Positions 31,745 through 41,946 of a stretch of 64,000 bases of DNA are shown here, piece after piece. How positions within the stretch are numbered: the first letter of the stretch is position 1; each line of letters begins with the position of its first letter. The DNA comes from Hygrophila difformis (lineage: Eukaryota > Streptophyta > Magnoliopsida > Lamiales > Acanthaceae). The DNA is taken from positions 38,701,453-38,765,452 of the forward strand of contig JAOANR010000014.1 in assembly GCA_030278955.1 (NCBI GenBank). Direction: 5' to 3'. The notes under the pieces are model-generated. The model was not told the DNA's origin, searched no databases, and was given only the letters and a program-made list of their open reading frames with translations. A program made the position numbers and the translations under genes.

Positions 31745-33352
31745 GAGAAGAAGAGGTATTATTACTGGTCTCAGACAAAAACATACACACAATTCTTAGA
31801 TCTAGACACCAGAGCCAATCTAGTCTGCTATCAAAGCAGCCACAACAGCAACAACATTGCAGCAATAGCCCCAAAGCCAAAAAACCAACAGTGAAAATTA
31901 AACACATTATCAATGCCTGATCTTTCCCTTCCCCCTTTCCAATGTGTAAGTAATCTCCACCCTACTTCAAAAACTTTGGCAATGGAGCAATAGCAGCCAT
32001 ACGTAGAACTCCAATCACCAACGAACCCAAAGAAATGATGTGCAGCGTACAAAACATGGACCGATACTGTAAGAACAGAGACAAGAGCGGAAATCGTGGC
32101 AGATCACCACTTTCCGAAAGTCGCCAAACCGTCTTCAATGCAAAAATTTCCCCAATAGTAAGTAGCTCGTCCAGTTAAAGAATCATGAAGCCCAGCCTCG
32201 GAGATCATCCCTTGCGGACATCGGCATCAAAAGGTACATCGCAACTCAGGATTAAAACAAAAGGCTCACTCATGTAATGGATCGCATTGACATTCCTTTG
32301 CTTTTGTTACAATTGTCACCCCTCACCTGCATATAGTATCCAATCCATTGCACTGAAACCGAAGGACAATCAGTTTGACAGCAGGGCCAAGACACAGGAA
32401 TTGGATAGGGAAAAGGCAAAGGTGGGGATAGAGGAAATTCTTATAAGTGTTCACATAAACAATCAAATCTTGATGCACATCGGTCAAGAAGATAGCCGGC
32501 CCATTCTACAAAGAGGACAAAGCCAAAACAAACTCTCACCGAACACGGGTGCGTCAACATTCAACAGACCATTCCCACTAGGATCACCCCTAAGCTTCCC
32601 AATCAGCCCCAAGTTCATACAGAAATAACCTTCTCTCTATAATCTTTTGCTCCGCACAACTATTGCCTTTTTCAGTCCTATTCTTCCATTTCTTTTTTTT
32701 TTTGTTTTTTTTTCTTTTAACTCTCTTTTTTTTTCCGGACTACGAATGCCCAACTCAAACGTCTCAAGACATTAACTAACAACTTCCAACACAAAACTGT
32801 CATAAAATCTACCCTTTCTTTCCTTATCAAATCCCTCCCACCCACACCTCGAGATCCTCAAGTTTCTGCAGCAAAATAGACACAGCTAGCCAGTTTCCAA
32901 ATGTGCATAATAATCCAGCAATTTTGATATGACTTCAGTGTAAGTAGTAAATTTATGGCTAAATCAAGGGGTAAGCTAATGGTGTAGGAATGGATGGAAT
33001 GGAAGTACACAGATGAAGGATATAAGGTATGCAATGGGATAGAAACATGGTTCACGAGGGAATGAGAGGGGTAATTAACAATAGAAGTTCTTCAAAAGGG
33101 TTCATTCAAACGCCCTTTTCACTTTCAATGCATTGGATTGAAACCATATACAAGCTTAGTGTGAAAGAAATTGAGGCGCGCTCAGGAATGCCAAAATAAC
33201 CACCACATAATCATGTACCCAAGAAGTCTAAAGATCAGATCTCACCGGTTTATCTTGTCAGTGTACTTAAAATGTTCCATTGCACAATCCTATATCCTGC
33301 CCATTGAATCCTCCACCAGCCTTTCTATGCAACCAGGCGGCTTCAACTTACT
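31745..33352 (-). other. Long LINE 3' region, non-coding
   Basis: About 1.6 kb with no convincing ORF. It contains a further A-rich tract on the minus strand (about 32691-32731) and ends in the poly(A) at 31734-31744. It would correspond to the captured gene's 3' UTR under the transduction model. Confidence 0.5.
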
Positions 33353-33474
33353 TTAAGCATACCAGGCATCACCAATGTCCACTCCAACCCGTAACAGAAA
33401 CAATATTTGACCAGCGACACCGTCCGAGGAAGCCTCCTCAGCAATCTCCTTGAGCCACCAACACCAACAGCATC
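33353..33474 (-). pseudogene. Last-exon-like segment carried in the LINE 3' region
   Basis: On the minus strand a pyrimidine-rich TTCTTTCTTCTGTTCAG acceptor precedes a frame of about 40 codons (phase 2 start) containing LKEIAEEASSDGVAG and LLRVGVDIGDAWYA, then TAA at 33353-33355. The composition reads like a real protein C-terminus; I do not recognise the gene. It lies between the internal A-rich tract and the terminal poly(A), in the LINE's own orientation. Confidence 0.4.
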
Positions 33475-33600
33475 CTGAACAGAAGAAAGAAGACAAGAAA
33501 AAAAAAAAAAACCAAAACAACCGCATTCATCCCAATCAACAACAATCATCTCAGCAATCTGACTGTAACCCATCACTCTTAACCCCGCTCAAGAATACAA

Positions 33601-33680
33601 GTTTTTTTTTCTTTTTTTTTCTCTTTCTCTTTTTTTTACTCTTTCTTTTTTTTTTCCTTTTTTTCTATTTTTTTTTAATA
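33601..33680 (-). other. Internal A-rich tract of the LINE (possible original poly(A))
   Basis: On the minus strand a run of A with scattered G begins about 220 bases after the RNase H stop, a normal 3' UTR length for plant LINEs. About 1.86 kb further on is the terminal poly(A) at the target duplication. The arrangement (tail, extra sequence, second tail) is the signature of a 3' transduction. Confidence 0.55.
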
Positions 33681-33905
33681 CATACACAGCCAAAGATAGG
33701 AAAGTTATCCTCTCCAACCCCATGGAAATATTCTATCTGCAGCTGGAAATCGCCCCTCCATCTACACCATCCCACCACCATAATTTACCTCCACCTTTCC
33801 GCTCTACCATCTTATGTCGCCCCCCTCCGAGCCCGATCGTCACCTTGTACACACAACTACCCAGTGCAAACAAATGATAGCAACAGAAGCTCCCTTTTGT
33901 AACCA

Positions 33906-34592
33906 TTAATACCACTCTTCGATTTTATCACCCCCGGCCGCTCCATTTTTTGCCCACCCGTCGGCAAGTGAATTACGCTCCCTCAAGATATGTTGGACTC
34001 TCACTTCACCCGCAAATTCCAATATCGAAGTTATTGGTCCAATGAGTCGGTGGAATCTCCATGGAACTTCCCTCGGGTCAGCTAACCATTTCACCACATT
34101 CATAGAATCGCACTCAAAAATTAATTTTGGAAGTGGGAACCTGTGATCACGTATCAATGCTTGACAAACCCGGCTAATGGCCACAAACTCTGCCTCCGTT
34201 GAATCTGTACATCCGATTGAGTCTGACAAAATGAAAATCACTTTTTCGTCAGCATCTCGTATAACTCCTCCGATCCCGGCCGGACCCGGATTACCAAGGG
34301 ATGATCCATCGGTGTTAATCTTCCACCATCCCGAATTCGGACGAATCCAAGATAGCCCGTATCGAGCCTTTTTTGTTCCTGCACTACCGAAGTGAATCAA
34401 TCCATCCATGAAATTGTCGCCTGGAACATATGAACCAATCTCAACATCACTCCAATATGCCTTCCACCACAGTCGAGTCCTCCATTTGATTTCTTCTATA
34501 GCAGCTGCCTTACCTATAAGCCGTCCCTTAAAGATAGCCTCGTTCCGATGCTCCAAATCGTCCATAAAATTGCCATCCCAGTCACTTCCCAA
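33906..34592 (-). pseudogene. LINE RNase H domain (C-terminus of ORF2)
   Basis: After a WWKAYW-containing link, the RNase H fold is visible: WWKINTDGSSLGNPG (first Asp), TEAEFVAISRV (Glu), FECDSMNVV (Asp) and ERNSLADGWAK (last Asp), spaced as in the plant RVT_3 type. It would remove RNA from the hybrid. Terminal stop at 33906-33908; the domain itself is intact as a fragment. Confidence 0.92.
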
Positions 34593-35043
34593 GCCTCCTT
34601 TCTTCCATGTTTTAATTTACACCACATCCACCATGACAGTAACTGCTTGACGTTCCCCGGACCTGCCCACTTGACTCCAAACCAGTCTACTGCTCGGTAC
34701 CACAGGTCTCCTCCATACTCGCATCTACAAAAAAGGTGATCGACTGTTTCTGTCTCCCGAGAGCACAATGTGCAAAGTGTTGTAGCGTTTTGGATACACC
34801 CTCTTTTGTATAGTTCATCTTTTACTGGCAATCCATTGTGCAGAGGCTTCCAAGCAGCAACTTCACCCTCATGGGAATCCTACTCCTCCATATGAGACGC
34901 CAAATCCCTTGCCCTTCGCTTTGTTCCACCCGAGCGCTAAGCTCCCAACAAGACCTAGTAGTAAATTTTCCATTACCCTCCAGCAGCCAAACCACCCTAT
35001 CGTCTAGAAATCTATTAAGTTGTGCCTGTTTGATCAGATCCAA
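34514..35043 (-). pseudogene. LINE zf-RVT-like region, in two frames
   Basis: Frame 35043-34822 has FTTRSCWELSAR and IWRSRIPMRVKLLLG. Frame 34831-34514 continues with RGCIQNATTLCTLCSRETETVDHLFCRC, the Cys/His cluster of the zf-RVT domain that follows the thumb in plant LINE and RT-derived proteins. A frameshift near 34825 joins them. Confidence 0.82.
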
Positions 35044-35199
35044 AAACTCCCTCCAAATGTCTCTTTCCCAATCATATGTCTATCTCCGTAACTGAATACT
35101 CCATACCCACTCCAATCCCACCCAAGAGCCAAACTCTGCTACCATACCATCCTTATTAATAGCCAAGGAAAAAATTCTCGGGAACATCTCCTTCAATGA

Positions 35200-36726
35200 T
35201 CAACCCTCCATCACCCATCTATCATGCCAAAATCGAGTGGATAAACCGTTTCCCACTAGAACTCTTAATCTGTCCGAATAGTTACCAGTGTTCAGCCATT
35301 CCCAACTTCGACTAATGTAACCCCAGAGCGATCGATTATTCCTAGATTTCGGAATCAGAGGTGCTGCTCCCTCGTAGTATTTTATATTGATTATCTCCTT
35401 CCACAGGGTATTCTCCCTTCCAAACTGCCACCTCCATTTTAATAAAAGAGCTTCATTAAACCTTTTAGTATCCCAGATGCTCAGACCCCCCCTATCTTTG
35501 TGTTGACAAATCGTATCCCAGCATATTGTGTGTATTTTCCTCGTACCTTCCCACTCGTTCCGAAAGAATCTCCTCTTAAGTTGCTCAATCCTTTCCGCCA
35601 CTGTCCTTGGTACTTTGAATATAGACATAAAATATGTCGGAAAAGAGTTAAGTACCGATTTGATTAAACATAATCTCCCTGACTGAGATAATAACCTGCC
35701 TTTCCACCCGGCCAACTTCTTTTCCACCTTCTCTAACACCGGGTGCCAAGTCGCTATCCCATTGCATCTACCTCCGATCGGGATGCCCAGATAATTTAAG
35801 GGCCACTTTCCCACCTCGCATCCAAGAATAGCAGCAGCCTCTTCTACTACCTCACTCATGCAATTTATGCCACAAATATTACTCTTCCTAAAGTTCATGC
35901 GAAGGCCAGTAGCTAGGGACAAGCAGCAAAGAATGCGTTTAATTACCACCACCTGTTGAACATTACCCTCGCAAAAGATTATCGTGTCATCCGCATACTG
36001 AAGGTGTGATATTACCGACTCCTCTTTACTGGACTTCAGCCCTTTCAGCAGCCCCATCCCACGAGCCTTCACCATTAACCTGTTGAATACCTCAGCAAAC
36101 AATACAAACAAGTACGGGGAGATCGGATCCCCTTGGCGTAATCCTTTTTGTAATTTGAAGAAATTAGTTGGAGTCCTATTTACAAGGACTGCAGCAGTAG
36201 CCGAGGTCACGCACTCTTTTATCCACATCAACCACTTATCTCCAAATCCCATATCCTTTAACACACCCAAAAGGGCTTCCCATGACACGTTGTCATAAGC
36301 TTTAGCGAAGTCAAGCTTAATTACGAACCCACATCCTCCTTCCGCTTGGGTAGTTTGGACTACCTCGTCCGCTATAAGGACTCCATCTAAAATCTGTCGC
36401 CCCTGTATAAAAGCCATTTGAGAAGTGCCGACCAACTTATTAAGAATTCCTTTTAACCTCCTTGCCAACACCTTAGTGACCATTTTATACAGGCTTCCCA
36501 CAAGGGAAATTGGCCTGAACTCACTGAAATTCAAGGGGTTCGCCACCTTAGGTATCAAAGTGATGAAGGATCCTCCTACTTCTCTTGGTAGTTTACCTTC
36601 ACTGCCAATCCTTTCAAAAATATCCATTATCTCCACCTTAAGTAACTCCCAGTATCTTTTGAAGAAATTCATATTAAACCAATCGGGGCCCGGTGCTCGA
36701 TTGCCCTCGCAACTCCAAATCGCCAT
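35200..36726 (-). pseudogene. LINE reverse transcriptase domain
   Basis: A 508-codon frame entering at the APGPDWFNMNFFK block, then FITLIPKVANP, FRPISLVGSLYKM, AFIQGRQILDGVLIA, VIKLDFAKAYDNVSW, LRQGDPISPYLFVLF and the catalytic YADDTIIF (F/YxDD box). The thumb continues through LSQSGRLCLIKSVLNSFP. It stops at 35200 where related proteins continue into the zf-RVT region. This is a non-LTR reverse transcriptase; the catalytic aspartates are present. Confidence 0.95.
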
Positions 36727-36755
36727 TCGGACTTCTTCCTCCGTGAACCCACTCT

Positions 36756-37208
36756 CTAACCGCCACGTTCCACTTCAGTTAATCTCCCTAGCCCCAGATT
36801 TCCAAACTGAAAAATCTCAGCATCTAGTTTGGAATATTTTGCCTTGAAGAATGAGAAGGTAGCCTCTTTGACCTCTAATGAATCCTCGACTACCACACCA
36901 TCCTGCTCAATAGCCCCGGTGAAACCTTTGCGTCTGTGAAGCGCTGTTATTGCATGGAAAAACTTCGTATTTTGATCTCCTTCTTTGAGCCACCTAATCC
37001 TTGACTTTTGGAGCCAACGTCTCTCCTCCGCCAAGTATAGATTCTTCAATTCCCCTTTCTTCTTATGCCAAGAATCCCTGACCTCAGCCTCCACGATTTG
37101 GTCCTTAAAATTCTCCTCGAGCTCACCCATTTCTGCTTCCAATTTTTTAATGCGACTCTCTAAGTTGGCTGCCCCATACCCGTCCCATTGGCGTATTCGA
37201 ATTTTCAA
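36756..37208 (-). pseudogene. LINE ORF2 linker between endonuclease and RT
   Basis: A coiled-coil-like charged segment (LESRIKKLEAEMGELEENF) followed by RWLKEGDQNTKFFHAITALHRRK, the conserved W-L-x-x-GDxNTKFFH block found just upstream of RT in plant LINEs. Frameshifted on both sides. Confidence 0.85.
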
Positions 37209-38058
37209 TCCTTTAAGTTTGGTAACCAGGTTACTATCCCTACTATGCTGCTGACCACTGCCTCCCCCCCTACAAGCGATTCCCTGACTAATTCTTGAAA
37301 GTCTTTATCCTCCATCCAGTAGTCATAGAAACGGAATGGTTTGGCCCCCCAATTTCTGTACACCGTCGATAAAACCACGGGATAGTGGTCCGATAAAACC
37401 GAGTCGCCTCTTCTCTGAACAACTCCTCCCTCCAAATGTAACCAACCCGATGATACTAGAAACCTATCTAAGCGGCTACAAGCCCTTCCACCTCGACCGA
37501 ACCATGTAAATCGGCCTCCCTCCATAGGTAAATTGACAAGCCCCGCATTATCCATAAAAGTTCTGAACTCCCTCATCGACCCCTGGTCCTCGCTAACTCC
37601 AATCCGTTCTCCTTCCGAGACCACCGCATTAAAATCCCCACACAAACACCACAACTCCCCATCCATCGTGTTGCATCTCTGAATAAGGGACTCCCAAAAT
37701 TCGGCTCTGTCCCTCCTATTGTTTGGAGCGTGCACTGTGAAAATATTAATCGGCTCCGTGATACCCTCAATGCATCCCTTCATCCAGATGAATTTACTTC
37801 CTGCCTCCACAACATCAAAAGAGCTTTGATCCGAGTCCCAAATCATTAACAAACCCCTAGCATTGCCCATGGACGGTTGTAGGCAAAATTACAACCCTTA
37901 GACCCCCAAATTCTCCAAACCAATCTTTCTTGCACATCCTCCATCTTTGTCTCTTGGATACACAACATTGTTGGCCTTATCTTTATACACAACCTCATTA
38001 CCGCCCTTCTTCTCACTCCCCCATTCAATCCCCTAACATTACAAATTACTATCTTCAT
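37205..38058 (-). pseudogene. LINE ORF2 endonuclease (EEP) domain, frameshifted
   Basis: It starts MKIVICNVRGLNGG, the usual opening of plant LINE ORF2, and runs through IQETKMEDVQ before a frameshift near 37858. The second frame (37870-37205) has INIFTVHAPNN, LCGDFNAVVS, RLDRFLVS and the catalytic SDHYPV box. This is an apurinic-like endonuclease that nicks target DNA in target-primed reverse transcription. A further frameshift near 37206 separates it from the linker. Confidence 0.88.
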
Positions 38059-38174
38059 TATAAATACACACACAAATCAAATCCAAAGCCTCCTTACTGT
38101 CTCTCCAATTCCATCCGAACCCTGTTGACAGCCGCCTCCCTATCTTTGCAACAAACCAGCCCTAACAATTCCGC

Positions 38175-39365
38175 CTAGTCAAGCACAGCCTCTGCCTCCG
38201 AAAAATCCACCACTTTCATCCCATCTCGCATCCTAAAAGTAGAGAATTGTAGTTTGGCACATTCCTCTCCCCCCCTATCTACCATCGGTTTCCCTCTCCC
38301 CCTTCCAGCCCTACCCAAAGCCTTAGCACCCACCTTACCTTTCCTCTTCTGCCCTCTGCCCTGTTGTCCTTGCTTGCCCCGCTTAATACACGCCATAGCC
38401 TCTGCAATTCTTGTCAATTCAGGGAATTCCACTGCCCTATCCGCCACCAAATTCTCCGACTCGCCTGCTGTATCCCCAAACACCCTCATCTCCCCCTCAC
38501 CAGAATCCCCAGGTTCCCCTATATCCATCTGGACTTCCATCCTTCTTGTCCCGAGTCCCTCTCCCTCTAATCCTTCCTTTCCAATTCTACTAACCACCTG
38601 AGAGGAGATGGTCTTGGGAAGCCTTGACTCCATCGCAGACGAATTACCACTTCCCACAGTCTTTCCTTTCGATGTGGAGCTTCGCGAAGTTTCATTATCT
38701 ACTTCCCCACTTACGTCAATGCCATTGTTGAATGACCTGGGCTGGCAAGAATGCACGCAATACTTATTATTACTCCTGTCCCCCTCTCCCATATTCTCAA
38801 TAAGCCCACCGCCTATATTATCTGGGCCAAAGGTCTTCGGCCCATCTACCCATCCTGGATTAATTGGTCCAATATCCAACGGCCCATTTAATCCAACCCT
38901 CTCCTCCTCCACCATATCAACCGAAACACTTTCTGCATGCCTTTCAATTTTTCGAGGAAGCCATTCCCTCTTTCCATAATTCTCATCATTTGGTGCCGTC
39001 TCCCTTAATGCGTTAGTATCTTCCCCATGCACTGCCACACATCCTCTTTCCGCTTCCCCAAGCAAAGGGGACCTGGATCCTTCCGATCTCTTCGGTACCG
39101 GCTGGTCACCGTCAACTCCACTACCGTCATGCTTCTCCGACGAACACACCGCCTGGTTATCCCATACCTCATCCTCTATCACGGCCATTTCGCTGAAATT
39201 AGCAAAAATCCGAACCTTCGATCTACAACCTCGCACCTGAATTTGCACTTCATCCGGAATGCATGCATCCTCATTAATCGCTACCAGAAGTTTGGCTCGA
39301 TCAAATCTTTTTTTTCCTTTTGTTTCACTACCAGTAGTGATCATCTTACCCCACCCTTTCACCAG
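38175..39365 (-). pseudogene. LINE ORF1, C-terminal part after the TAG
   Basis: An open frame of nearly 400 codons, in phase with the RRM part. It is basic and low-complexity, rich in Gly, Glu, Lys and Ser, with a GKQGQQGRGQKRKGK tract near the C-terminus and no clear domain. With the upstream part the whole ORF1 would be about 740 codons, long for the class. Without readthrough of the TAG it would not be made. Confidence 0.7.
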
Positions 39366-40394
39366 CTAATGAAAATTTTCGTCGCACCATGTTGTTAATG
39401 GTAATCCAATAACATAGATCCATACAAGTTGTTTGCATATCATTGCTCCTCTTTCCCACTTTCTTTTCCAATTTATAAACCTGTGATCACTCCAATCGGA
39501 CAAAAATAGATCTCTCCTCTCTGAATTGTTGAAAATTGCCACAACCATGTGCCCTCCTCCATAACACATCTGGTCACACTCGCTGTAATTATTGAATACC
39601 CAATCTTGGAAGCCTGCAAGAGCGTCCAGATGATTTAGCTCCACCACCGCAGCTCTGCTCAGCCGAGCTACATCCTCATCTACCTCCTTTAACGTCACCA
39701 CCTCAAACTTACCATCTGCACTACCACTTTTATTTTGAACCCCTTCCCCTCGGACTACCTCAGCAAAGGTGCGCTCATCCCTCCATGCACCCATCGCACT
39801 GGACACCCTATCCTTTGGGGGCTCTACTCCATGACCCATCCTGGGCTTGTTCCAGACCCTGGGGTATCTATTCATCCTAGTGCCAACTATTCCAACTCCT
39901 TCATGGCTTGGTAACGCCCAGTTTACCCTAAGATTCCTGCCCTTCCACAGCCTCCCATTCATCAGTTTAATGACATTTACTGCTTCCATTCTTCTACTAA
40001 ATCTAAAGAATCCGAACTTGAACCCATTTTCCGGCCATTTTCTGACTGGGAAGAACCAGTCCCTAACCCTAGCCACCTTATCCATCATCTGAAAAATTTC
40101 TCGGTTTGCTACTTCCACCGGGATATTCCCTACATAAACCCCAAACAATGCCTTTCGCTCAACTGCATTAGCCATGCTCCCCTGAAAACCTTGGGCACCC
40201 ACTTTCCTACTTCTTCCCCACTCATTCCGTTTGCTGCTGACTCCGCCTTCACCCACTCCATGAGCCTCCTTGTCGCTAACTCCGCCTTTGCCCACTCCAC
40301 AGACCTCCTTGCCGTTTACACCACCATCGCCCACTCCACGAACCACCTTGCCGCTCTCTCCCCCGAAATCAATCTGGTCGCCGGAGATAGTCAT
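39366..40394 (-). CDS. LINE ORF1, N-terminal part with RRM, ending at an in-frame TAG
   Basis: 342 residues. Residues 16-56 contain three degenerate VxGVGxGGVxxKE repeats. An RNA-recognition motif spans about 86-160, with RNP2 VYVGNI (86-91) and RNP1-like KFGFFRF (126-132). A W-rich segment follows. The frame ends at TAG 39366-39368, but the same frame reopens at once and stays open to 38175, so the stop looks like a single nonsense change rather than the natural end. RRM ORF1 proteins coat LINE RNA in the ribonucleoprotein. Confidence 0.85.
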   Translation of the reverse strand: MTISGDQIDFGGESGKVVRGVGDGGVNGKEVCGVGKGGVSDKEAHGVGEGGVSSKRNEWGRSRKVGAQGFQGSMANAVERKALFGVYVGNIPVEVANREIFQMMDKVARVRDWFFPVRKWPENGFKFGFFRFSRRMEAVNVIKLMNGRLWKGRNLRVNWALPSHEGVGIVGTRMNRYPRVWNKPRMGHGVEPPKDRVSSAMGAWRDERTFAEVVRGEGVQNKSGSADGKFEVVTLKEVDEDVARLSRAAVVELNHLDALAGFQDWVFNNYSECDQMCYGGGHMVVAIFNNSERRDLFLSDWSDHRFINWKRKWERGAMICKQLVWIYVIGLPLTTWCDENFH

Positions 40395-40426
40395 CCCAAA
40401 ATATTCTTACCCTTTGTCTTTCTCAT

Positions 40427-40442
40427 ATTCAAAAGAACATTT
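40427..40442. repeat. LINE target-site duplication, 5' side
   Basis: ATTCAAAAGAACATTT, identical to 31721-31736. Confidence 0.92.
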
Positions 40443-41280
40443 TATTTGGCTAAAAAGATGACAAATATAATCAGGATAATCCGGACTGCAAACATCTGCT
40501 ATCCAGGTCCTGACTATTCCAGGTGGGATGATTTTTAGACAGTGGAATGCCCTAAATGATAGTTACCGCCGTCATCTTAGACTCCACTATCTGTGAATTT
40601 GGATAAAAATCCACATGTTCTATTACTGCAATAATTATTAGACAACATTAGCATATGTCATCGAACATTACTACAACTCTAGATTCATGTTTGTAATTAA
40701 AATAAAGAAAAGAAAATGGTATCCGGGCAGGAGCTGGCTGAGTAGCTATTTAACTTCCCGGTGAAGGGGCCATTCGCCAAAGCTTCCACCAACCACTAAC
40801 TGTACCATGCAAAATAACGAGTGATAATTAATACGCAAACCACGAGCTATTTAACTTCCCGGTGAAGGGACCATTCGCAAACATTAGTTTGAGATATCTC
40901 TTATCACTCTTTCACACAACACGAAAAAGACCAAAACAAAATAAGAAAATATTTTTTTGGGTTTTAATAAATTTAAAACCATCTTGTATGAGAGACATTG
41001 GTTTCTCATTCAAGGTATGGAATTTATTCCATAATCACTCTCTATGGTCTAAATAATCTCTCATTCCATAATTAATTAATTACAGTCCGGATTATATACT
41101 TAGATCACTAGAGTTTAATTTTGTACAAAAATCTTTTAATGGAATTGAACAAAATTCTTTATATCAAATTAATCATGGGTTGAGATCATTGGATTTCAAC
41201 CTCAAAACATTAATATAAAGGTTCAATTAATTAATGGTGGGATATGGAGAAACATAAAATTTGGCAAGAGAGTGCCATCC
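40443..41280. other. Interval right of the LINE with a 34 bp direct repeat
   Basis: No gene. The string AGCTATTTAACTTCCCGGTG and what follows (34 bp) occurs at 40744-40777 and again at 40845-40878 with one difference. Elsewhere it is AT-rich and unrecognised. Confidence 0.6.
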
Positions 41281-41946
41281 ATGTCGCAAGACAGAAGTTA
41301 TCACGACATGAGGCTCGCGACACGAGGGGTGGGTAATTAAAGAAAAATAAATTTTGGAGTTTTAGGGTTTCCATGTCGCTAGACAAGACTCATGTCGCAA
41401 GACATGGTCTTGCGACATGGGTCTAGCGACATGGGGTTAAGAAGTGAGAATTTTTTGGATTTTAAAGGAGATGGGGACCCTGTCGTGAGACCATAAGTTG
41501 TGTCGCAAGCCTAGGCTTGCGACATTGGTCTCGCGACAGGTGGAGTTTTAGAATTTTTCTAAGGCATGGGTCTCATGTCGCTAGACAAAAATTGTGTCGT
41601 GAGACATGGTCTCACGACATGGGTCTTGCGACATGAGGTTTTTCAGAAATATTCTAAGTGTTTGGTCCCATGTCGCTAGACTGAGAGGTGTGTCGCTTGC
41701 GACATGGGTTTTATAAAATTTTTATAAAAATTTTGGCATACTCCCGTCGTGAGAGAGAGAAAAATTACGTTGTGATCTGTGGGATCACAACATGAGTTTC
41801 ACAACGTGAGTATTTTTTTATAAAATTTTTGAAGTATTTTGGGTCTTACATTGCGATGCAAAAAATTACGTCGTGATCTGTGGGATCACAACGTGAGTAT
41901 TACGTCGCAACCCGTGGGGTTACGACGTGATGCATTGCAATGTAAG
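41281..41946. repeat. Tandem set of nested palindromes with covarying arms
   Basis: At least four strong units spaced roughly 90-110 bases. Unit A: outer arms 41372-41384/41421-41433 (CATGTCGCTAGAC and its exact complement) enclose inner arms 41391-41403/41407-41419 (CATGTCGCAAGAC). Unit B: 41479-41492/41527-41540 encloses a perfect 24 bp palindrome at 41501-41524. Unit C: 41574-41586/41623-41635 encloses TGTCGTGAGAC 41595-41605/41609-41619. Unit F: 41845-41860/41931-41946 encloses two further hairpins. Units D (about 41669-41706) and E (about 41767-41810) are shorter. Arm sequences differ between units but stay complementary within each. No coding potential. Confidence 0.85.

Larger units (their letters stand above)
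31737..40426 (-). mobile_element. Near full-length L1-type LINE (RRM-class ORF1, RNase H), 8.7 kb
   Basis: A 16 bp direct repeat ATTCAAAAGAACATTT at 31721-31736 and 40427-40442 bounds the insert; a T run at 31734-31744 is the poly(A) tail on the minus strand. In transcription order: a very short leader, ORF1 with an RRM, ORF2 with endonuclease, reverse transcriptase, a zf-RVT-like region and RNase H, then an unusually long 3' region. RRM-bearing ORF1 is known from BNR-type plant LINEs. The ORF1 start is present, so the copy is essentially not 5'-truncated, but ORF2 carries several frameshifts. Confidence 0.92.

Noticed and set aside
32103..32224. Minus-strand peptide-like stretch (SEAGLHDSLTGRATYYWG) in the LINE 3' region
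   Set aside because: Protein-like in appearance, but bounded by nearby stops with no clear splice sites; too weak to call a gene piece.
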